Positions 38,007-49,206 of a DNA stretch of 64,000 nt are shown here, piece after piece (positions within the stretch are counted from its first letter, which is position 1; every line of letters starts with the position of its first letter). The position numbers and the translations under genes were made by a program. The notes under the pieces were generated by a model that was not told where the DNA came from, did no database searches, and saw only the letters and a list, made by a program, of their open reading frames with translations. Origin of the DNA: Conoideocrella luteorostrata (Eukaryota > Ascomycota > Sordariomycetes > Hypocreales > Clavicipitaceae); NCBI GenBank assembly GCA_032433595.1, contig JASWJB010000137.1, forward strand, positions 1 to 64,000, given 5' to 3'.

Positions 38007-41000
38007 GGTCAGCGAGGATCTTGCTGTTGGGGTCTGGAAGGCGACGCGCGGCTGGTGCCAGGCTACCAGGGTCGAGATCTGAATTGTGAAGCGACCTGGC
38101 TGCCAAGCTAATGCCTCAAAGCAGCTATCCGATATCAAAGCAAAACTGCTCATGTAAATACCATACGGCGTAATACCGAACGTATAACTGTGCATCCCTC
38201 ACCGGCTTCCGCTTCCAATGAGATGACCTCTGCGAGCCATCCAGAATCAGAACCGTGAACGTGTCAAGACATCGACTTTGACGCCGTCGGTGTAGGTTTT
38301 TAGTACATGCCAGCCCTGGAATGACTTTGTGGTACGGACTACAAGTACGCCGTGACTACTCCAAAACTTGCCTCGTCCCTTTTTGCGTAGTAATGGTTCT
38401 TCAAGTCGAAGGGAAACCCCTTGCGCTTACCTGCATAAAAAGACCATAAAAATTGATTCAGCTTGGACCTCAGAACAGTACTCCGTAATCCGTATTTCAG
38501 CCGGGTAAAAACGGTACTTACATGCCTCTCCGTTTAATATCCCTTTTGACGATAGCACCTCCGCCGTTAGCACCATCACGCTAACATTCTCACTGGGCAG
38601 TTCGAGGGTTCGGCATGGTGCCCCACAATCCGCAACCCCCATGTTGTTCCTTTATGCAGCTTGCTTTTTCTCGCCAAGCCGCGACAATGCGGCTTGATGC
38701 AGAATTGAAGGCGTCCTTCATGAAACATGGAGGATTATGGGCAACCCTACCTGCAGAGGTGCGTTGCTTTGCTACTTGGATATCTCGGAAGACCATAGCA
38801 CGTTAGCGGGGGTGCTTAAACATACAAACATCAGCATGTCCAGCGAACCCAACAGATACCAAATTCTTTCCAGGATGCATTGAGCACCACCATCGTGGCA
38901 ATGACAGGCCCTGTTCTCACCACCCGGCTAGTCTCCGTTTGGGCCCGATTGACGAGTTAGTTTGCTCACTATCAGGTTCATGAGCCCGCAAGCATCCAAC
39001 CAAGCGCCTGTTCGTGTCTCTGAGATGCAGTAAGGTGGCACGACCCATTGACAGGGGTCGGTTCCGGAACGGCAAGATGTTGCACAAGGCAGGCGGATTG
39101 GCGGATCGTTCAGGGCGTATTACTACAGAAGTGCTCCGTACTATGAATAGCACTGTCGAGGATTATTCGTGAGATGCGGCACGTTTTTTTTTTCCTTTCC
39201 TCTTGGCAATCTGAAGTGGGTTGTCGGTATATTTTGTCCTTGCCCACTCACGATATAAAATGGCTTGTGTATGGGGTCAAATACGTGAGATTCTGGTTCT
39301 TGTCGTCAGCAGGTCAAGGGTGTCCATGCGGTTTGGCTGCAGCTCTGTGCATGCAAAACAACCCTCCTCGGGCACGTTACCTGCTTTTTGGTAGCTAGTG
39401 TGATGAACGATTGCGCGATGGGGCAGTCTGGGCAGTTTGGATGGTCGGCACCCTTGGCTCAATGCCGGGATATGCATGGCGAGCCTGGACACATGCACAC
39501 AATCCACTAATTAACTGCCCCCCCAACCGGTCGTAACGACGGGGCAAAAGAGCGTCAATCGGTGGATAGAGTAGTATTCCGGTGCGTGCTCCGCAGACAG
39601 GACCAAGTGTCTGGGGTGTTTGAGCAGAGCTCGGGCTGCTACCTCATTATTGTCTGTCGGTCCGTTCCCAAGGCTGACTCGACTTGGCGAGGTCGGGGTA
39701 CAATAGGTCAGGCCGGCTCATGTCAGACAGGAAATATGATATGTACCTGCAAAAGCTTCCATTGTGCACACAAGCCGTCCCACCCAGTGATGCTGAGCGT
39801 TCGTGGGTGGTTGTTGAGGTGGCTAGCTCTACTAGCCGGTACTCCCCTTGTCCATGTCCGTCTCAACCAGCATTTCTTTCCCAAGGGAGTTTAAGGTGTG
39901 AGAATGCCACTTTTGTGCATATGGTAAGAAAGTCAGCCTGTGAGGAGGCAGCGAATCGTAGTAATGAGATTGGGATGGTAGCGGGGCGGGTAATCAGACT
40001 GCTTTGCCAGTGAGACAAGTGAGAGGTCAAATAACCGTTGTCCTGCGAGCTGTGGCAGTTTTACGCTCTCCAAAGCAGCGATATTGTTCAGCCCGTAGCT
40101 TGCTGCCGGACTTTCTAACAATTTGGACTGGGATTTTCTTCCTTTTTAGGGGGCTTGTGAGTTGATTCTGCATTGCACGAGCGGAGCTACTTGACGTTAA
40201 TGGATCGATCACCTAGCGTGTCCGGAGCACTGGGTCGTCCGTGACGAATCGCGAAATGATAGTTGAGCGTGATGGCTCTCCAATCACACGGTTCGAACGC
40301 CGTTACCGTTGACGGTGGCGGCAGGGGCAGCAACTACCCACCAGGCCGGAGCTCTCTTGTCCCAGTCAAGCAGTCAACCAGCCGTGCTATTACTATCCCC
40401 GTTGAGATTGTCTCTGCATTGTTTTTAGACACCGGTGAGGTCAGCGCCACTGGCCGATATGTCACCAGTTTGGAGACGGAGACAGAAACTCTCTCTGGAA
40501 GTGAGCTAATTCATTCGCGCCACTCTGCGCATCTCGATACGCAGTCACAGCCGGTTATCGGGCACCGGAACGCAGGACGTCAGTCCCAAATTGGCGACCG
40601 AGTGGCGTCTCGCGTAAAGCGGTGCAACCACAGTGTCAAGAACCATGCCAACTACTACTCTGTACTCGATCGACTTTAGAAGGAGCCTCCTGGTGCTACG
40701 ACATCCGGAAGTACCAGACCCCTCCCAAACGAGAGCACATGTGGCGCCACAGAGCCTGAAAAACCTTATCAAGAACCAAATGCCTGCAGCCGCACGGAGT
40801 ATTCCTTCAAGAACCCACATTTTGGTTAAAGGGTGAGATGGGGTAGCAACCACGGAGCACCGCTTCGTCCTCGGCGATTATGCCGGCCACTCCGTCGAAT
40901 AAGTCTTGCCATGGACACAAGCAAGGTGACACAGCGTCGCGCAGTAAGGTCTCGAATATACTTATATTGCTCCCGTACAGGGTGCGAACACGAACGGAGT

Positions 41001-41580
41001 GCATTCCGCTGTGTCCTCGGCAGGCAAGAAATAGCTAGTTATGTCGCTCATCCTGCAGCCAAGCGGGAGGGATTCTATGCCGTAAATTAACCTCGCAAAA
41101 AGGTGCGCCTGCCCTCGAACCCTCGCTCTGCTCCAAGATGTAATGAGGAGCAACGTCCCATTTTGGACTGGTGCCGCCACTGTCTTCCCGCTACTGCGGA
41201 TCCCTGACCCCTCCTGTCCTTGGCCGTGTCTCCAGAGTCGTCGACGCTCCACCCAAATCGCCCACGAGGTTGGCCCCCCCCCGACTGGATCCAATCCACA
41301 AAATCTCCCCTCGCCGCAAGACGGCATCTGAGATCTCCTTCCTTCACAGCATCGCATACCAAACCTACCTCAAGAGACAAAGCGGCCGATATTCAAGTGC
41401 CTCACTCAAGACACAGGCTTCGCTGTTTTCCATATCATATAGAGCCGCCTGGCTCTCGGATCCGAACTTTGCCGAGCTTGCGACACCACAAAACCCTCGG
41501 CGGCTGACCCGCCTCAAATATTCCCAACGGTTGCTATCCTGCCCTTCCAGCGCGAGATATATACGACATTTGGATCCAAA
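38007..41580. other. Intergenic region (3.6 kb)
   Basis: No gene with a recognisable product. One TACTCCGTA copy lies at 38479-38487 and a T-run at about 39185-39194. The final 400 bp are C-rich and open in more than one frame, probably the long 5' leader and promoter of the regulator at 41581. Confidence 0.6.
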
Positions 41581-43572
41581 ATGGGCGTAGATAGTCGACC
41601 TGTCTGCCACCGTTGTGCGCAAATCAAGCAGGCGTGTGATGGTAACTTGCCGTGCGCGCGATGTGTCCGCCTCAGTCTTCCATGCCGTGCGCGGAATGCA
41701 GTTGGAGCTGATGACGACGCTCAGACTGGCGACATGCCCAAGGCAAGGATACGGAGAGTGCAGACAGGCTGCCTCATGTGCAAGCGACGTAAGAAAAAGT
41801 GCGACGAGACAAAACCGCGTTGCGGTGACTGCCGCCGGCTGTGCCTCGATTGCGCTTGGCCGCCTGAGCGTCACGTAAAGTCCAAGCCGGGCACTGAAGT
41901 TGCCGATGAACTCGTCAAGAAGGTGGCTAACGGCGACGCTGCCATCGTTACCCCTATACCACCAACGGCTAACAAAATCAAATCGGCACCTGAGCACATA
42001 GTGATGCATGATATTCCGATCCGGAATAGCCCTAGCCCTTCACCTAGTTCAGGCAGTGAAAGGCATGGAAGTTACGACAGCCAGAGTCAGCATAGCCATG
42101 CGAGCCAAAGCTCACAAGTAGGCTATGCCAGCTATGTTAACTTCAATCGGCCAGTAGATCAGACTCCAGTCATGACTATGGCTACGGCACCCATGGCAAT
42201 CCCCTCATCCGCTGCGATGCCCGTTACCTCTGGCATGATGGGCGAACTCACTCCAGATATGAGCCCGCATAGACTATCATGGGACCTGTCGACATCGCCA
42301 CCCGGCTGGCTCGATGCGATCACCCCTATCAGCAGTGGAAGCCCGGCTGCTTCAATAGACTCGAGTTCTCTGGGCCAATCTTTGTCGATCTATGTCCCGC
42401 AGTTAATGCCTCAATTACACTCCACTCATGATAAATCTTTACTGAATCATTATTCCACAATCGTATCGTCGATACTGTCGCGCCGCGCCTCCCCGGATAA
42501 TCCATATAACGGTTATCTTTTGCCTATGGCCCAGTCCAACGATCTGGTTCTTCACTGCCTCCTGGCATTGTCGGCAAACCATTGGCGCAAGCTCCAGCCC
42601 GATATGGGCGACCGTGGCCTGCTGCACAAGAGCAAAGCCACCCAGGCTCTAGCAGGACTTCTTCCGCACGTTAACAAGACAAGTGCGGATATAGCCCTGG
42701 TAAGCAGTTTACTGCTCTGTATGACTGAGTTGTTTGACGGCACAAGCGAAGGTTGGAAGCTGCATCTAAAGGGCGCTAAGCGTCTGTTGATCACATTACG
42801 GAAGCAGCAAGGCGATATGGTGACTGGACACTACAAATTCCTGCTTCGCCTGGCCAGGTTCCTGGACTCTGCTGCTACTACATCGACGTGTCGACCACCA
42901 CTCATGGGAGATGAAGCCGCCGAGGCTGAGGCTCTCGACAGCTGGTCCGCCACTCCTGACGAAGAGGACTCAGCTGTCTACGGCATACCCAAGGAGCTGT
43001 TCCATCTGGTGGACCGTGTCAATACATTAGCTGAACTCCGAAGCACCAGAGTAGATCAAGCTTCCGAAGCCGCCTTCCGACGACACGCCGACGAGATCGA
43101 GCATCGGATCAATAACTGGTCGTACGAATACGGCGGCATGTCGCGAGCAGTGTCCACTCTCACACCCGCTAACGATGATGTTATGCATGCCACACTCGCC
43201 TTTGAATACGCCATTCGGCTGAGACTACACCAAATTGTTGAGGGTTATGAGCTGACTGACCCAAAGGTCGGAAAGTATGTTGATGGCATTCTTGATTGCG
43301 TCCAAAAGATTCGTTACGGTAGCCCTCTTGAGCCGTGCATCCTCTTCCCCTTGGTTATGGCTGGTGGATCATGCTGGAAAATGGAGCATCGCGTGATAAT
43401 CCAAGACAGACTATTAGTCATGGAACGAACTTGCGGTTTTGGCTACATTTATAACGCCAGGGATCTTGTTGAGCGCGTGTGGACAAGAAGAGATCAGTCA
43501 GAAGGTACGGGAGCTATTGTAAACTGGGCTCGAATCCGCTACTACGAGATGCATGGTCTCGTGGTCTTTTAA
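41581..43572 (+). CDS. Transcription factor with two tandem Zn2Cys6 clusters
   Basis: A nuclear regulator of 663 residues, no introns. Two complete binuclear zinc clusters stand in tandem. The first uses C9, C12, C19, C25, C28 and C35 (spacing 2-6-5-2-6); the second uses C64, C67, C74, C81, C84 and C91 (2-6-6-2-6), with the usual basic run KRRKKK. The first is poorer in basic residues (AQIKQA). Next come a low-complexity Ser/Pro/His region (about 135-260) and a helical C-terminal part typical of fungal-specific TF domain 2 (Fungal_trans_2). The stop lies 123 bp from that of the convergent monooxygenase, and a permease follows, so it may regulate both. Single clusters are the rule in this family, so the doubling is notable. 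Confidence 0.92.
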   Translation: MGVDSRPVCHRCAQIKQACDGNLPCARCVRLSLPCRARNAVGADDDAQTGDMPKARIRRVQTGCLMCKRRKKKCDETKPRCGDCRRLCLDCAWPPERHVKSKPGTEVADELVKKVANGDAAIVTPIPPTANKIKSAPEHIVMHDIPIRNSPSPSPSSGSERHGSYDSQSQHSHASQSSQVGYASYVNFNRPVDQTPVMTMATAPMAIPSSAAMPVTSGMMGELTPDMSPHRLSWDLSTSPPGWLDAITPISSGSPAASIDSSSLGQSLSIYVPQLMPQLHSTHDKSLLNHYSTIVSSILSRRASPDNPYNGYLLPMAQSNDLVLHCLLALSANHWRKLQPDMGDRGLLHKSKATQALAGLLPHVNKTSADIALVSSLLLCMTELFDGTSEGWKLHLKGAKRLLITLRKQQGDMVTGHYKFLLRLARFLDSAATTSTCRPPLMGDEAAEAEALDSWSATPDEEDSAVYGIPKELFHLVDRVNTLAELRSTRVDQASEAAFRRHADEIEHRINNWSYEYGGMSRAVSTLTPANDDVMHATLAFEYAIRLRLHQIVEGYELTDPKVGKYVDGILDCVQKIRYGSPLEPCILFPLVMAGGSCWKMEHRVIIQDRLLVMERTCGFGYIYNARDLVERVWTRRDQSEGTGAIVNWARIRYYEMHGLVVF

Positions 43573-43695
43573 AAGGGATGAATGGTATCACAATGCGCGT
43601 GGCATGGATTCCATTCTGATGCCAATCATGTGCGATATTTTAAGATCTATCACCAGGTCATACGACATAAGCAGGAGAGCATGACGACAGCCCGC

Positions 43696-44958
43696 TCAGA
43701 CACCGACGTCTGTGCCACGACTCTTTTCGACCAACTGTGCCACATGAGCATGCATTTCATAGCCACAGACCTCCTCAATCGTCAGTTTTCCCGGGCGGTC
43801 ATTCGCGCTGCTCCAACCTATCCGTTCATTCAGATCTACTCTCGCTCGGCGACTGCTATCCTGCAGTCGGGTGGCGCGAGGCTTGCGCTCAAGCTCATAC
43901 AAGCTCAGTTTTTCTGCTATATTGAGATAGGCATATTTTGGGGAGAACAGAATTCCGAGAGCTCCTGCATCCTCCATGGCCATGCAAGCACCTTGAGACT
44001 GATCTGGCATCATGGGATGGGCTGCATCACCCAGAAGGCAACATTTCCCCGTTACCCATTGCGGATACGGATCGTGATTGTACAGGCGCCACATCTTTAT
44101 GTCCTCCGCGTTGAGGAACAGGGTTTTTAGCCTCTGGTCCAGATCAGGGAAGGTTGCGGCGAGGTTCTCTCCCGTGGTGGAAATGTTCCAGCCATCTTCG
44201 TTGAGATCATTCTTCTCCGCGGGATAGAAGCAATAACAGCTCACAATGTCATGGTCGGAGCAGGCACTCATGACGATTTTGTCAATTCCGTTGCCTCCCC
44301 AAAACTGAATGGCGCTGTTCTCAGCAAATTCTTGCAGGCCAAGCTCTCGAAGCTTGTCAGCATGGATGACACACCGATAACAGCATGACGTGGACGGTGT
44401 GAAATGCGGAATGACTCCAAGCTTCTCTCGCATTTGGCTTCGAATGCCGTCGGCACAAACGACGACATCATGTGTCACCATGACACCGTTCTCGAAGGTG
44501 ATCCTGCCAGCAACAGGATCTAGGTCTACCGCCTTATGCCAGACTTTGAGTTGAGCAGGCGTTCCTTTGCCATCATCAGATGTGGCGACATGCTTCAGAT
44601 GCTGGTGGAGATCAATTCGGTGGAAATTGTTGTAATCCGTTCCAAAGCGCTCCCGATAGTCTCCAAGCGGATATGTTCCGAATACCTCGCCAGTTTTCCA
44701 GTCGTGTCTGATGAGGTCCTTCAAGATAACTGGCTTGGCCTTGGAGATATCCACCTCCCATTCTTCGAGGAAACGGGATCCATTAGATGCACAAGAGAGC
44801 GATGCACCTACTTCGCCTCCAAAGTCGTATCTCTCATATATAGTGACCTGATGACCGACCCTGCGCAAAGCTATTGCGGCAGACAGGCCACCTAATCCGG
44901 AGCCCACAATAGCAATGTTGTAGGTGGGGTGTTGTTGAAGAGGAACTGAACCCGGCAT
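43696..44958 (-). CDS. FAD-dependent monooxygenase (salicylate/6-hydroxynicotinate hydroxylase-like)
   Basis: An intronless 420-residue group A flavoprotein monooxygenase that would hydroxylate an aromatic ring using NAD(P)H and O2. The dinucleotide-binding GSGLGG lies at 19-24, an ADG motif at 169-171 and the FAD ribityl-contacting GDAAHP at 310-315, followed by DQSQGACMAMEDA. These are the three hallmark motifs of the salicylate hydroxylase / 6-hydroxynicotinate 3-monooxygenase group. No signal peptide or membrane anchor, so cytosolic. The gene is convergent with the double-zinc-cluster regulator and divergent from an anion permease 1.7 kb away. That setting fits uptake and oxidation of an aromatic acid; the substrate is inference. 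Confidence 0.92.
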   Translation of the reverse strand: MPGSVPLQQHPTYNIAIVGSGLGGLSAAIALRRVGHQVTIYERYDFGGEVGASLSCASNGSRFLEEWEVDISKAKPVILKDLIRHDWKTGEVFGTYPLGDYRERFGTDYNNFHRIDLHQHLKHVATSDDGKGTPAQLKVWHKAVDLDPVAGRITFENGVMVTHDVVVCADGIRSQMREKLGVIPHFTPSTSCCYRCVIHADKLRELGLQEFAENSAIQFWGGNGIDKIVMSACSDHDIVSCYCFYPAEKNDLNEDGWNISTTGENLAATFPDLDQRLKTLFLNAEDIKMWRLYNHDPYPQWVTGKCCLLGDAAHPMMPDQSQGACMAMEDAGALGILFSPKYAYLNIAEKLSLYELERKPRATRLQDSSRRARVDLNERIGWSSANDRPGKLTIEEVCGYEMHAHVAQLVEKSRGTDVGV

Positions 44959-46670
44959 GGTTCTGTTCGTTGAATGAAGATTTTCTGTCCGTTGTCCAAT
45001 AGGGTTTCTTGGTAATGTTTGGAAGGTTTTTTTTGTGGTTGCGAATCTGCTGGCTCAGTTTCTTTGTGTAGCGACCTCAGCGTGTGTTATTCATGATATT
45101 CTGTAATGTTGGATTAGGGATGTCTCTCGGCATGGATGAAGGAGAGGAGTAAGGATACAAACACGATAGAAGAATTGGGTGACGGAATAATGAACATTTA
45201 TCTTGCGCCTCAAGTTCCGACCAGTACCTCTCTTATAGTGAAGTCATGATTGTTGACACGGTCTGTTTGAAGTGCTGTCTGGCGAGTTCAATTCCTCTAG
45301 GCGAAGTGAAGTTGAACTAAGCCCAGAGAAGCAATTAGCTAGAAATCCGTCATTTGGGGTTTGAGGCCCGAAGACGCTTCAGATCGGTCTCTTGGTGGTG
45401 CGCGTACGCGCTTCGTCGCTTCGATCTCGCAGTGAGGAGTGGCGGGATGGTGGAAAAAGCCACGAACCGGGCTAAACCAGCTATATGTGCATCGAGTCGG
45501 GCATCTGGGCACATTCCACTTCGGACATTTCTCAATTCATGCAATGGATGGAGTCATTCAAATGCAAGTAATCACATTACTGCGCAAAGACCTCTTCCGC
45601 ATTGGCTGTGTTGTTTCCGCGGCGTGCTAAAAGCGCGGCAGTCAGCTACCGGGCGAGACACTGGAGATCCGACGGTCACGTCTCCGGCCGAGTGACGGGG
45701 TTGCATGGTGAAGCGCTCCGCACATGACGGTTGATGCATGCTGCAAATGTCATACTCCACAGACAAAAACCAGTAAAGAGCCCCAACTATGTATGTCGGC
45801 AGATCCAGACTGCCAGAATCGTACGGGGGACGGGGGACGGGGAACCTCGATAGCATTGGCGACCCATCGACCCATCATAATGGCGATGTATCGGATAACG
45901 ATCTGAAGACCAGGGTTCTTGTTGACCGCGCTCCGAAGCAAAACACCGCACAAAGCAAAACCTAGGAGCAAATGTGAAGGAAGCAGGCTAACAGGGTAGC
46001 CGCGGGTCCTGTATTCGCGACGGCGCCGCGGGAAAGGAGGAGGAGATCGAAAGTGGGCTGTTTTCCCCGTCTTCGATAAACGTGGCAATGGTTCTATCGT
46101 TTCATTCCTATGCCCAGCAGGTGAAACTGATATCAAATAGTAGTGTCGGATGTTTCGCCAGCCAATATTGGCATACCGCAACCCAAGCTTCCGACATAGC
46201 CTTGGCGATTTCAACAGCGGCGTATGTACGGAGTACGTACTACCCGATATCCAAGGCAGTGCCTAGTAGAGTTCGTTAAGCATGTTGAAACTAAGGGGCT
46301 TGGTAGTCGTATGTACCATCTTGCTTTGTCAAGGTCTGCCGTCGGCAAGGGAGCTATAGATTGGGGAGGGAATAAGGAGGTCGGCCAGGTGACAGGAATG
46401 AGTTTCTTTTGGAGCGGTCTAAAAAGAAAGCATGCCTTCTGTCTTGGTGATACGACTGCTTGTCGTAGTTCGAAAAGGGGCAGAGCATATAATACAGAAG
46501 CCCTGTGCTCGACGTTTTCTCCCTGGGAGATAGGAATATTTTGGGATTGTGCTCTCTGTCGATTCTGAAAGCCCTTTTTATTGTTCTCTCCCATCCATTG
46601 ATACCGTTGTTAAGTTCGGCGGTCACTGGACACTTGCGTCAACTCTGGTGTCTCGCTGCAAGGCCTGATC
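44959..46670. other. Divergent promoter region of the monooxygenase and permease
   Basis: This 1.7 kb between two divergent cluster genes holds no supportable gene. It contains three ACGGGGG repeats (45823-45843), which present CGG triplets every 7 bp, and a TACGGAGTA copy (46227-46235). Confidence 0.65.
45823..45843. promoter_or_regulatory. Candidate Zn2Cys6 operator: ACGGGGG direct repeat
   Basis: Three near-perfect copies of ACGGGGG give CGG triplets starting at 45824, 45831 and 45838. CGG is the half-site of Zn2Cys6 regulators. The position between two genes next to such a regulator makes binding plausible but unproven. Confidence 0.35.
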
Positions 46671-48155
46671 ATGTTGTCATTTATGGATAAAAAGGCCATG
46701 GACAAGGAGTCAAGTCGCGAGGCATCGAGCCAGTCTGAGCTCGAAGATGCGTCCGCGGATCAACTTCGAAGGGTAGTCCGAAAGGTTGACTGGGCTGTCA
46801 TGCCCTTGATGTTTCTTTGTTACTTTCTCCAGTTTCTCGACAAAGTTCTCATCAATTATGCCAATATTATGGGCATAGCCAAGAGCCTCAAGTTTGGCGA
46901 TGGCAACGACTTCTCCTGGATGGCAACAGCCTTCTTCATCGGTTACGCCGTTGCCGAGTTTCCTCAAGGGTACTTAATTCAGCGATTCCCAGTAACAAAG
47001 GTGCTCGGTGTGAATGTCATCTTATGGGGTGTCGTTATATGCTGCACCACTGTAACGCAGAACTTCCCTGGCGTAGCGGCCGTGCGTACGCTCCTGGGTA
47101 TGTTTGAAGCTGTCATCACCCCCGCGCTCATCATGATCACTTCTCAGTGGTATACGAAGAGACAGGCAACACCTCGAACCGGTATCTGGTACTGCGGTCT
47201 GGGAGCCGGTCAGACCGTCGGGGGTCTCATATCCTGGGCTGCGCAACACGGGTCGACAACCGGGCCATTCGAAAGCTGGCGCATTATGTTTGTTTCCGTG
47301 GGGGCATTTAACCTCGCCGTTGGTGTAGCCGTGACATTTTGGCTACCCAACGGCATCCGTGAGGCCAAGTTCCTCAACGAGGAAGAAAAGAGAGTGCTTG
47401 AAGAGTCTCTCACGCGGGACCAATCTGGCAACGGGACAAAGGTCTTTCAACTTCGGGGGTTGCTCGAAGCGGCAACTGACCTGCAGGTCTGGCTTCTCTG
47501 CCTAAACACCATTCTCATCGTCATCCCTTCTGGCATAATTACAACATTCTCCGCCACCCTGATCGCCGGATTTGGGTACAAGCCCAAGACGGCAGCGCTG
47601 CTGAACATGCCATCCGGCGCAGTCTCTGTCTTGTCTACGCTCTTGGGAACATATGCAATTCTCTACAACTTCCCCCGTTGGCTTGCCATCAATCTCCTCC
47701 TGGTGCCGACCCTCCTCGGCGCAGGTCTCATGTCATTTTACTCCAAGTCGCCGGCCGGGGCACTGGCCGGGATTTACCTTATCAATTTCGACGTGGCCCC
47801 GTTGGCTCTCATCTATGCACTCGTAGGAGCCAACACGCAAGGGTACACCAAGAAAGTCGCAGCCAACGCTGCCGTCGCTATATCCTTCTCTATTGCCAAC
47901 ATCATCGGCCCACAAACTTTCCGTAAAGAGCATGCGCCGCAGTATCTGCCCGCAAAGATTACTGTGTTTGGGGTCTGCGGAGGTGCCATGCTCGTGACGG
48001 TTTTACTACGAATCTTATATGGCTGGCGGAATAAGCAGACAGAGGCGGCACGCAGGGAGGAACTGGAGGCTATTGATAGGGGGGATGCAAATGCCACTGT
48101 AGTTGAGGAGAAGATGACAGATCGAACCAATCCGGCGTTTGTGTACGTGTATTAA
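46671..48155 (+). CDS. MFS permease, Dal5/Tna1 type (intronless)
   Basis: A 494-residue proton-coupled organic-anion permease of the ACS branch of MFS, without introns, unlike its relative at 23645, which has three. Marks: RKVDWAVMPLMFLCYFLQFLDKVLINYANI (pre-TM1/TM1, given here as a region), FFIGYAVAEFPQGYLIQRFP, GMFEAVITPALIMITSQWY, and the C-terminal NPAFVYVY. About twelve hydrophobic segments. The C-terminal tail (after YGWRNKQTEAARREELE) is cytosolic and charged. It is divergent from the FAD monooxygenase, and the regulator lies beyond that, so it probably imports the substrate of the hydroxylase or a related acid. Nicotinate-, allantoate- or pantothenate-like anions are family precedents; the actual cargo is unknown. 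Confidence 0.92.
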   Translation: MLSFMDKKAMDKESSREASSQSELEDASADQLRRVVRKVDWAVMPLMFLCYFLQFLDKVLINYANIMGIAKSLKFGDGNDFSWMATAFFIGYAVAEFPQGYLIQRFPVTKVLGVNVILWGVVICCTTVTQNFPGVAAVRTLLGMFEAVITPALIMITSQWYTKRQATPRTGIWYCGLGAGQTVGGLISWAAQHGSTTGPFESWRIMFVSVGAFNLAVGVAVTFWLPNGIREAKFLNEEEKRVLEESLTRDQSGNGTKVFQLRGLLEAATDLQVWLLCLNTILIVIPSGIITTFSATLIAGFGYKPKTAALLNMPSGAVSVLSTLLGTYAILYNFPRWLAINLLLVPTLLGAGLMSFYSKSPAGALAGIYLINFDVAPLALIYALVGANTQGYTKKVAANAAVAISFSIANIIGPQTFRKEHAPQYLPAKITVFGVCGGAMLVTVLLRILYGWRNKQTEAARREELEAIDRGDANATVVEEKMTDRTNPAFVYVY

Positions 48156-49190
48156 CGACAATATTTGATCTCAGCACCACTCTTTGTATCCGTTTTAAGT
48201 ACTGTATCGTATTCATGTCATGAGGATAATATTTTTCAAGGCATTGCTATGGTTTCTCTTTTTCGCTTCGGTCATTAACTTACGAGTCATGCTTGTTTTG
48301 AATTCATATACATGTTGACGCTTTGCTCGACCCTCGAACCTCCTATACTCGACACCCTCTTGAATCCAAATAAGTTTTCACCGATGTCATGATGTAGCCT
48401 TCCATCCTGTCTGATCAGCTAATTCAAAAATCCCCTTTATACCAAACTCTTCTTATCCGCCGGGCATTCCATGCGGTAAGAGCCGAGATTATGGTTCTAG
48501 CCAATGGGTGGTTTTCCGCCCTGACCGAAATTATGCCTCAAAGATGGAACTGAGCTACTGTAGGCAAATTATGCCGCGGCGTCGCATAGCAAAGTGCATG
48601 TCTGCTACTCTGTACAAAGATGACGACTTAATGGAGCAAATATGAAGAGCCTTTGATTCAGTCCACAATGCGCTGTTGCCGGGTGTATCGGAGCTGACCA
48701 ACAAGGCCACGGAAAGGTTGATGACCGGCATGGCAATCCGCCAAGATACGGACATTCAACAATCGGATGTCTGCTCTGTACAAACTAACTAGTTATTGCA
48801 AAGGCCGAGAAAGCTGCGTATGGGGCGTGAGCATGTTGTCTGCGCAATGTCCTCATTAAAGCCAGGCATTGGCTCACTATGGGCTGGTAAACACGTCACA
48901 ATGAAAATATTCAGACAGTTGCAAGATGCGACGTGCGGTGGGCCTCGAAGGGACCGCGGTGCCGATTCCGATACCCCGCGAACCCAAAAATGAGTTATCA
49001 GATCGCCGTCAAGGGTATTATTGTGAACGTATGTACTCCGTACAAGACATGTCTAATTGGCGAACTAGGAACTTTTTGAAGGCGAGAAACAACGCCGCCT
49101 ACAATGCCCCGGTCGATGTCAGCCACGCTGGGGAGTTTTCATTTCTTAGCTTTGTTCGCTGTGCTATGCTGTGCGGAGTACGGAGTTCAG

Positions 49191-49206
49191 TACGGAGTAC
49201 TCCGTA
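49191..49206. repeat. Perfect 16-bp palindrome TACGGAGTACTCCGTA
   Basis: Two copies of the dispersed 9-mer overlap by two bases head to head, giving a perfect palindrome. A third near-copy (TACGGAGTT) lies at 49179-49187. Confidence 0.9.

Noticed and set aside
40263..40679. 138-codon plus-strand open frame
   Set aside because: Ser/Thr-rich, no domain, isolated in a gap; chance is more likely.
41365..42009. Minus-strand open frame of 214 codons over the start of the double-zinc-cluster gene
   Set aside because: Mirrors the zinc-cluster coding region and has no recognisable feature.
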